From assembly GCA_963669155.1 (NCBI GenBank), contig OZ022589.1, positions 19,573,439 through 19,637,438 of the forward strand: 64,000 nucleotides of DNA. Reading direction: 5' to 3'. How positions within the stretch are numbered: position 1 is the stretch's first letter; every line of letters begins with the position of its first letter. Positions 57,301 through 64,000 of the stretch are shown here, piece after piece. The notes under the pieces are model-generated. The model was not told the DNA's origin. It worked only from the letters and a program-made list of their open reading frames with translations, and did no database searches. A program made the translations under genes and the position numbers. Source of the stretch: Arbacia lixula (Eukaryota > Echinodermata > Echinoidea > Arbacioida > Arbaciidae).

Positions 57301-57932
57301 ACTCATGACATTTGAATGGGAGATGTTGTGGGTTTCTCAAAAGTGAAAGACAATCACAAAAAACACGTCGTTTGGCCTCCGTTTACACACTAACCGCAGA
57401 TAAGTCGAATAATGGTGTTATGACACATTCTTCCGTTATGATAAAAAGCGTAGGGAGAACTTTCACCGGAAACAACGCCGTAATGCACCCGTCGTTCAAT
57501 CTGACACACGGTTACAAAGGATGCATCCGTGTATGATATGACATCGTAATTCAATGTAACTATAAATTGCGCTAAGTACTGTTCTTACAGCTGTGACATA
57601 ATACCTTAGGATGAAGCTTGTAAGCCCATAACGCATATGAGTTGCATTGCTTACAGCGATGATGCTACCATTAGTGGGGAGTTGCGTTCGGAAAGAAAAG
57701 TAAAAGGACTCCCCTTACAAAACACTCAATAGGAAAAGAAAAGAAATTGTCCATAGTAGGCCTACTTAGTCGATGGCAGTGATGAATAACACTCATTTTA
57801 TTTTTCTGCCTGTTTACAAGTACAATTCTTAAGTTAGATAATTTCGGGTTAGAAGGTCATCTATTTTTTATAGCATTATTAAACTATAAACAAATTGGAA
57901 CTGCTCTTATCTTTACACTCATGAAACACGGT

Positions 57933-57934
<2 letters not shown>

Positions 57935-57991
<57 letters not shown>

Positions 57992-58022
57992 CTCTCTCTC
58001 TCTCCCCCTCTCTCTCTCTCTG
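57935..58022. repeat. (CA)n then (CT)n microsatellite
   Basis: 54 nt of uninterrupted CACA, then GG and CT repeats to 58022. Confidence 0.95.
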
Positions 58023-58997
58023 TTGCTCACACGCAAACATGCAAACAACATCGATGTTATACCCCACAATCGTGACGATAAGATATCCGCTATATTATTG
58101 CATTTCATTCAAGCAAAAGTACTCGCAAACACACACGCACCATATGGAAATGAAACTAATGAGAACGCATAAATACTTGGTTGTTTACACTGCTTTGTTC
58201 GCACAGAACAACAACGTTTAATTTCGAAATGCTAATCAGTACTAGTCTCCGTTTCTTTGCCTTTTGTGATAGGTGAACGTTATTGTAGGCAACCAGAGTC
58301 TCCGCAACTGCCAATGCTCCCCCCCCCCCTCTCGCCCCACCCCCTGCCTCCTTTCTACTAATTTCCCCTCCAAAAATATTTTATGAGTGCGACATCCCAC
58401 GCTCCGTGAAACTAATCGTTCTCAAGAGCTACAACGTAACCATAACAATCATTTATGAACTGACCCCTCAAGTAGTTCATCGATTTTCAGGAGTGTGCGT
58501 TTTGACCGCACAGGCAAAAGGCCAGTGCAAATTTACGAGATGGCGCTCTTCAAATCGAACTTTTGCGAATAGAATACTGTAATCGAGGAAATGCAGAGGG
58601 TGGGTAGGGAAAACCATTGGAAATAACATTCACCAACCGACGTTCCGATAACAAAATAATAGAAAACAACGTTTAAAATGGGATGTAAGATCAAAACCAA
58701 ATTGTGGCGTCGGACACACATCAAAGCAAATATTTAGGTGTGTGGGAAGAGAGGAAGATGAAGGGAGTGGTGGGTATATCAACGCTTTCCTGCAACTTCA
58801 ACCAAAATTATTGCAAAATATTATGAAAATGCTTTAATTCAAATTGTTTTTGATATTTTCATTTGGCATTTTAAATTTGAAATAACACTTTTGACATTTA
58901 ACCTTCTGACTATTATTTAAATCATTTTTTTTTTGGAAATTAAATACTAGTGGGGGTTTTCCAGGAGGCCCCTGTTCATATATATTTTATATGGTGC

Positions 58998-59068
58998 CAA
59001 TTGGTAACAGGGGCGTGGATGCGTGGGGGCGTGGGGACGTGGGGGCATGGGGGCGAGGGGCAATGGAC
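58998..59068. repeat. G-rich short tandem repeat
   Basis: GCGTGGGGGCGTGGGGACGT and similar units of about 10 nt. Four or more G-runs close together, so a G-quadruplex is possible. Confidence 0.75.
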
Positions 59069-59819
59069 ACGTGGACATTCTCATCGTGCTTAACATCAAT
59101 GCTCTTGACGTTCTGATGGAAATGTTGCTTTACCTAAACCAAACACTGAATACTGCCGTCGTATATATGTTTTCATATAACGAGGCTTCCCAAAACAATT
59201 ATACCTTACCATTAAACGCACTTTATCCTTAACCTACTAATTTTGAAATGGGTCTAGTTACTCTAGTACATGTGGCTATAAACGATATGCATTAATCATA
59301 TTAAACTTAGAAGGTACGTAATGGGTGGGTGGGATACAGAGGCCGGGGGATTAGGGATCATCGTATGGGGATTAGGGATTTTGTGGGACCAGAGATTTTG
59401 TAGGATCGGGGATTAAGTGGGGATTAGAGGTATTTGTAACCGTTTTACATGTTATTTACGTGTACATTGTATTTATTTAATATCGGTATTTCTGACGCTA
59501 GTAACTGTACATTTATGTTTTGTTCATTTTTTTTTATCGGAGAATAAATTCAATTCAAGAAGTATAGCTCCGTAGCAGGCCGATCAGATTTCACTACTGC
59601 ATTGAGAACTCGACGATTGGGAGACGGCGTACGGCGATCGATGGCGAATCACATGTGAATATACTGTCAAGGAATCCTCTGCCCTTAGCATGTACAGTGA
59701 CACGATTATGTTTGTGCGTATAATCGTGGAAACTTTAGTCTAGTGTAAACGGCGTCGACATGCATAATGAGAACGAACATAAGTGACAGAATTGGAATTA
59801 TTGCTAACACTGGATAAGG

Positions 59820-60235
59820 AGGAGAGGAAAGAAAAGGAGGAGGAGGAGGAGGAGGAGGAGAAGAAGAAGAAGAAGAAGAAGAAGAAGAAGAAGAAGAAGA
59901 AGAAGAAGAAGAAGAAGAAGAAGAAGAAGAAGAAGAAGAAGAAGAAGAAGAAGAAGAAGAAGAGCAGAAGAAGAAAACGAAGGAGGAGAAATTAAGAAAA
60001 GAAGATCAAGAAGAAAAAGGAAGAACAAAACCGTACGAGAACTAGCGGAAGATGAAGGAGAAGAAGAGGAAAACGAAGAAACAAAAGAAGAAAATAAAAA
60101 GGAGAAGAAAAAAGGAGAATGAGAAGAAAAGGAAGAGGAACAAGAAGGCGAAGGAGAACAAAAACAAGAAGAAGAATGAAAGGAGGAAGAAGAATAAAAT
60201 AAAATATAATACGAAGAGGGAGATGCCAAGACACA
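59820..60235. repeat. (GAA)n microsatellite and purine-only flanks
   Basis: GGA repeats, then more than 100 nt of nearly pure GAA to 59963, then imperfect GAA/GGA to 60235. Frames through it encode poly-Lys/Glu or poly-Leu and are not genes. Confidence 0.95.
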
Positions 60236-60292
60236 TGAAGTAATCTTAAGCACATTTTCTGCCCATATGCCTCTGTCTACATGGGCACGCAA

Positions 60293-60298
60293 TTTAAT
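60293..60298 (-). terminator. Candidate poly(A) signal of the TMEM249 homologue
   Basis: ATTAAA on the minus strand, 116 nt past the stop codon. The closest AATAAA on this strand lies about 940 nt downstream. Position fits, but the hexamer is common in AT-rich DNA. Confidence 0.3.
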
Positions 60299-60413
60299 GA
60301 AAGCATAGACAAAATCATTCTTTCCGCATTGTGGACGATAACCACTAACGTGCAAATTCAAAACGTAAATCATGGGTCAACATTATACATAGGCGTCTTT
60401 TTTGGTAAAAAAA

Positions 60414-60560
60414 TTAAGCTCTAATTTGTTCACCATTCACCTTTTTAATGGGTTCCGAATACGGAGGATTGTAAAGGATATGATGAACGGATTTGTCGGT
60501 CCAATCAAAGTAGTTGATTCCTAGCCTGCTCGCTAGGCGTCGCCCTAGCTTTTCCAGTTT
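60414..60560 (-). CDS. TMEM249: TMEM249 homologue, exon D: last exon
   Basis: Acceptor TTCGCCCCAG|AAACTG. Encodes KLEKLGRRLASRLGINYFDW, TDKSVHHILYNPPYSEPIKK and VNGEQIRA, followed by TAA at 60416-60414. It is exactly 49 codons with the stop. A GTGAAT follows ...IKK and could act as a donor, but the family protein ends soon after this motif, so a terminal exon is likelier. Confidence 0.87.
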   Translation of the reverse strand, partial: KLEKLGRRLASRLGINYFDWTDKSVHHILYNPPYSEPIKKVNGEQIRA

Positions 60561-60908
60561 CTGGGGCGAAAACAAGAAGCATTGCATTTTTGTTGCTTAG
60601 CCAAACGTCGTAACAAAAGCAGTATCATTATCACAAAAATCTTACAAGTATATTGAATAACATAGACGTGTGTCATCTCTATTTTATTGTCTGTTATTCT
60701 TAGTGTTCACCGATACACACACCACTGCCACACACACACACATACATACACACACACACACAATTTTTTTTATTATGTTCCATTTCAAATAATACATACA
60801 GCCACAAAGGCAAAAATTATATTACATGATTTCTCTTCACATAATTTAAGATAAACAAAAGAAAGGATCTTCTTTTCATACATATACTTTTGTTTTCCTT
60901 TGTTCTAT

Positions 60909-60941
<33 letters not shown>

Positions 60942-63202
60942 CACATGAATACACACACACACACACACTCACACACACACAGCATACAGTGTACACTCAT
61001 ACATACACTTTCTCTCTCTTTATGGTTCTTTCTTTAACCATGATTTTTAATTGTGTTTGTTTTCCTCTTCTCATCTAAAAAAAAATGCGATGTCCCCCTT
61101 TCCTTTTCACAGTTCTTATCATAAAACCCTGAAAAGATCCATCGCGCTATTACTCACCTCTTTCCTTACGGTCGATGATGTCAAGTCCAATGGTGCAAGA
61201 TTGTGGCCATTCAAAACAATCTTGAAGAATATTTCCCCGGAACCTTGAAAAATTACAGTCACATGATAAAACACAAAAGTCATTTATAAAGACATGGAAA
61301 AAAAAACATGATAAAAATGTGGAAAGTTTCTTCGCCTTAAACATGAAGTCTATATTCTATGATCTGAAAATGGTAAGAGTGCATTAAATTGTCTGTGAAA
61401 GCAAAAATTGTACGCAGAGTTGCTAGGTCAAGGAAAATATTGAATGATCGACGTGAGCTTCGGAGTATGTGTGTGTAGGGGGGGGGGGGGGGCAAGCCGG
61501 TATTCTGGAAGAAACTTCAGCTACGAGAAAGAGTAAAATCATTTTCAGCCGGGATGTCGCGAGTGTTTTAGAGGAGATTCAATCTTATCCAGTACTACTT
61601 TCCAGTTTTACAAGTGATTCAACATTTTCAACTGTTATTGTCCACAGATATTATGCAAATTACAAAATGGTGCTTATTCCTCACTGAAATATACATGTTA
61701 TTTATTTGCATAATATGCAAAACATGTTGTGTTTCTTGTCAAAGCTGGGCCCCCTGGTACAACCACTGAATGGGCTACCCTGGGTAAATAAAACAAATAA
61801 ATTGATAAATAAACTCCTGAATCATGTTTTTCTTATTGATACGATCCATCGTTTACCGCTATTTTGTCCAATCAGCCGGATGTAGATGTTGTGAAGCAGA
61901 CCGCGGTAGGAGAGGTCACCCCTCTTCAGGATGTAATACTCCCCCCTAGTGAGGTCGAGGATGATCTTCAGCATATCCCAATGGGCGTAAATCCGATGCA
62001 GGCAGATAATGAAGAAGACCACGGCGAACGAGATGTATTGCTGGGGAGGGTATAGGGAGGAGAGGGGGCGATATGCCACATGATCGTTTTTCTCGCAATG
62101 TATGGTCAACAAGGAATCTAACGAGATCACGACGTTTCGTGCGCCGCTGCAACACTTCGTCAGGTGTGATGCCAAATTGTTATCAGGGTTCAAATACCCT
62201 TTGGTCAGCGCAGCGCACCAACCGAGAAACCCCGCTCTAAACGGTCGCTGAGCAAAGGGTATTTAGACCCCTTTAGACCCTTGCTCACTACAATCTGGGG
62301 GTGGTATTACAGAACGATAACTTAGGAGAAATCTTATCCTAACTCCGCCCCTAAGATTTCTCCTAAGTTTTCTCCTATCTTTATGGAAATTTATGCAAAT
62401 CATAAAGTTAGGAGGATTGGTATTCCAGAATGCGCGTAAGAGAGGATTTAGGAGAAAGCTTAGGAGAAAACTTAGGAGAGCCTCCCCCTGTCTTAGCCAT
62501 TCATAACACACGCAATAAAAAAGAGCAGCATTTATTTGCGCAAGCGCGCCTACATGATTGATGTGCGCGCACATAGTTGCGCGACCACAAAGTTAGGATC
62601 AATCCTAGGAGGACGAGGGCCCGGTGAGATGCTGTGATGATTGGCTGTTCATAAATGAAACACTTCCCTCCATTGGCTAATAAATGCGCACTGGGTAGGG
62701 TCAAACCCTCCCTAATTTACATTAAGAGAGTCCTAAGAGGATGTTCTGTAATACCAATTTCTTGCTGTCTTAGGCACCTCCTAACTCGGGGACTTAGGAA
62801 AAAACTTAGGAGAAAACTTAGGATAACTTCTGTAATACCACCCTGGAATCACACCTGACGAAGTGTTGTAGCGGCTCACAAACGACGTGATCTTTTTAGA
62901 TTCTTTGTTGACCATACATTGCGAGACAAACGATTATCACAAGCGATTATATCCGCAATAAATAACATATTTAGCATTGAATAAATAAATGTTTATAAAC
63001 CTCAGCTTAATAATCTTGTTACCGGATTTGTTGACAGGCACGAACCAGATTATAGACTAGACTTAATATGGAGAAAGAGACCGAGAGATTAGATAACGTA
63101 ACTACAATAGTTTCGTTAAAATGTCAAAGTATATATAAATGCCCGATAGAAAATGTACTAAAGATAGCATGAGAGAAGGGCAGGGGCAGGAAGGGATCCA
63201 AA

Positions 63203-63249
<47 letters not shown>

Positions 63250-63431
63250 GGGGGTCTCGGTGAGGGGGGGGGGGAGTGGGGAAAGAATTGACTAAAATAA
63301 AACCATAATATTATGTTCTCTACTCACCGATGGATTTCCCCATGTGTACCACAATGATACTCCAATGATCTCGAAAATCGCAGCAAAGAGGAAGATCCAA
63401 AACCACTGCGACCGAAATTCATATTCAAATC
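60414..63431 (-). CDS. TMEM249: TMEM249 homologue (CatSper auxiliary subunit), 3' four exons
   Basis: Span of the visible coding part; exons follow separately. The joined frame gives 172 residues plus the stop: an N-terminal region with two membrane segments (IFLFAAIFEIIGVSLWY; ISFAVVFFIICL), then a soluble part with LTRGEYYI, LLHNIYIRL, FFKIVLNGHNLAPLDL and LGRRLASRLGINYFDW. As I recall it, vertebrate TMEM249 has the same order: TRGVYHF, GPLHLVYVRL, CFFHLVLGGHRLEPL, LGRYIARKLNINYFD. TMEM249 is a subunit of the sperm flagellar calcium channel CatSper. The 5' coding exon(s), perhaps 60 residues, are not found and may lie beyond the right edge. Confidence 0.82.
60714..60765. repeat. (CA)n microsatellite
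   Basis: Interrupted CACACA run in intron C-D. Confidence 0.93.
60907..60985. repeat. (CA)n microsatellite
   Basis: About 78 nt of CACACA with AA, TGAA and TC interruptions in intron C-D. Confidence 0.94.
61158..61243 (-). CDS. TMEM249: TMEM249 homologue, exon C: LNGHNLAPLDL
   Basis: Acceptor TTTCAAG|GTTCC (a weak tract), donor AAAGAG|GTGAGT (61157-61156). In the frame set by exon B it reads GSGEIFFKIVLNGHNLAPLD and LTSSTVRKE. The longer open frame in this place is another frame (FRGNILQDCFEWPQSC) and is not used. Confidence 0.85.
61244..61856 (-). other. TMEM249 homologue intron B-C
   Basis: 613 nt; contains a G-run (about 61478-61492) and a retrotransposon tail (61700-61815). Confidence 0.85.
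61700..61815 (+). mobile_element. Probable non-LTR retrotransposon 3' end, copy 2
   Basis: CATGTTGTGTTTCTTGTC, GGGCCCCCTGGTACAACCAC, GGGCTACCCTGGGTAAATAA and an AAATAAATTGATAAAT tail; same family as 42690-42815. In intron B-C, antisense to the gene. Confidence 0.75.
61857..62040 (-). CDS. TMEM249: TMEM249 homologue, exon B: second membrane segment
   Basis: Acceptor CTCCCCAG|CAATAC after a good pyrimidine tract, donor AGCG|GTAAAC (61856-61855). Encodes QYISFAVVFFIICLHRIYAH, then ILDLTRGEYYILKRGDLSYR and GLLHNIYIRLIGQNS. A strict family motif follows the membrane segment (LTRG.Y). Phase 0 to phase 1. Confidence 0.87.
62082..62936. mobile_element. Outer foldback element with 90-nt arms
   Basis: Arms 62082-62170 and 62848-62936 are reverse complements: ATCGTTTTTCTCGCAATGTA with TACATTGCGAGACAAACGAT, and ACACTTCGTCAGGTGTGAT with ATCACACCTGACGAAGTGT. 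Just inside the left arm, a GGGTATTT-like 100-nt foldback (62190-62275) also pairs with itself. Confidence 0.85.
62298..62844. mobile_element. Nested inverted-repeat element GGGTGGTATTACAGAA
   Basis: Ends GGGTGGTATTACAGAA and TTCTGTAATACCACCC are perfect inverted repeats. CTTAGGAGAAA words repeat many times near both ends and pair across the element. It sits between the arms of the outer foldback, so it inserted later. No coding capacity. Confidence 0.88.
63207..63275. repeat. (GA)n and G-run microsatellite
   Basis: About 35 nt of GAGA, then a G-run of about 15, and a second G-run after TCTCGGTGA. Confidence 0.93.
63328..63431 (-). CDS. TMEM249: TMEM249 homologue, exon A: first membrane segment
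   Basis: Acceptor TTCACAG|GATTTG, donor CCATCG|GTGAGT (63327-63326). Encodes FEYEFRSQWFWIFLFAAIFE and IIGVSLWYTWGNPS. The first two bases complete a codon begun in an upstream exon (phase 1 entry). Ends in phase 0. Confidence 0.85.
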
Positions 63432-64000
63432 CTGTGAAAAAATCAATCTTAACGCATAAAATACAATGTAAACGTGACAAGTGTAAAGTTCGCGTGATGA
63501 TAGCATTAGTAATGTCTTGATTCCTCCGTGTAAATGGGGCTCTATCTTGAAGCACCATCACCTAGCTGCATATCACACCTTTCACCACGTGCTATAGGAA
63601 TGATGCGGTTGACTCTTCAAAACCGGCCCTCTTATTTTCTTTTGAATATTTTCATACCAAGATGAACAGGTAAAATACTGAAATTACACTATGCTCTTTA
63701 AAGAAATATTTTTGGAATTGAAGACTAGCGAGAAACCAAGTTCCGCGAAATTTTTCTTCGAATATCGCTCGATGAAACATTGATTCACATCACTGAACCT
63801 TTACACGGGTTCCTATTCATGTGCGATATCTCCGTTAATCCAACGAGTACTATGCCAACGTTTTTCTAGTCCGTCTCGATCGTGTTCTTTCGAGTGGAAT
63901 GAAAAATGACGGGAAACTTTCTGGCGCGGAAATCACGGAAGTACGAACGCAAGTTGAAAAACAAAGATCATGTAAATCTTGCTGAGGGACATACTGTAGA
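63432..64000. other. Upstream part of the TMEM249 homologue, no exon found
   Basis: Expected to be intron and perhaps the first exon on the minus strand. I found no minus-strand frame with a phase 1 donor and matching family motif, so the start codon is not placed. Confidence 0.5.

Larger units (their letters stand above)
57301..60413. other. Intergenic region between the two genes
   Basis: About 3.1 kb (3.8 kb counting the promoter region). Holds a CA microsatellite (57935-57988), a G-rich short-repeat stretch (58998-59068), a GGGGATTAGGGATTTT-like short repeat (59340-59430), and a GAA tract (59820-60235). No gene recognised. Confidence 0.65.
60561..61157 (-). other. TMEM249 homologue intron C-D
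   Basis: 597 nt. It carries two CA microsatellites (60714-60765 and 60907-60985); nothing else noted. Confidence 0.85.
62041..63327 (-). other. TMEM249 homologue intron A-B
   Basis: 1.29 kb; most of it is a foldback element with a second element nested in it (62082-62936). A GA/G microsatellite lies at 63207-63285. Confidence 0.85.

Noticed and set aside
59804-60373. 189-codon frame with poly-leucine
   Set aside because: Translation of the GAA/TTC tract; the non-repeat start has no splice or family support.
61150-61344. Frame FRGNILQDCFEWPQSC resembling a LamG-type segment
   Set aside because: It is the wrong frame of TMEM249 exon C. The phase set by exon B gives LNGHNLAPLDL, which fits the family.

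Overview
The window is eukaryotic nuclear DNA: short exons with clean GT/AG borders, long introns, many microsatellites, and dozens of short foldback transposons, with no bacterial-style gene packing. An alpha integrin, a sperm-channel (CatSper) auxiliary subunit homologue, and the repeat style all point to a marine invertebrate deuterostome. A sea urchin or another echinoderm is my best guess, but this is inference and not shown by any single marker.

The window holds parts of two genes, both on the minus strand. (1) Positions 1205-56566 carry the first twelve coding exons of an integrin alpha subunit: signal peptide, then about five blades of the beta-propeller, 402 codons so far. Every exon joins the next in frame. 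The remaining exons lie beyond the left edge. Intron 1 is about 32.8 kb and takes up half the window. No I/A domain is inserted. (2) Positions 60414-63431 carry four consecutive exons, including the last, of a two-pass membrane protein that I recognise as a TMEM249 homologue, an auxiliary subunit of the CatSper sperm calcium channel. Its 5' exon or exons lie in the last 570 bases or beyond the right edge. About 3.8 kb separates its stop codon from the integrin start codon.

All other sequence is intron or intergenic DNA. 0-5 kb: eight-exon-dense part of the integrin gene (exons 8-12) with large CT/GA tracts, a 127-bp and a 44-bp tandem repeat. 5-12 kb: intron 7, with a 54-bp minisatellite and one arm of a dispersed repeat. 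12-24 kb: exons 2-7, several TTAA-flanked and TA-flanked foldback elements. 24-56 kb: intron 1, with more foldback copies, a tRNA-derived SINE, a 21-bp and a roughly 40-bp minisatellite, two non-LTR retrotransposon tails or related repeats, and a 2.5-kb long inverted repeat with another element nested in it. 56.6-60.4 kb: intergenic region with the presumed integrin promoter, long CA and GAA microsatellites. 60.4-64 kb: the TMEM249 gene, with a foldback element nested inside another in one intron.

No evidence of an unknown multi-gene system was found. The most interesting points are the pairing and structure of the two genes, expanded pyrimidine microsatellites placed directly at integrin 3' splice sites, and the families of foldback elements with several copies within 10 kb.
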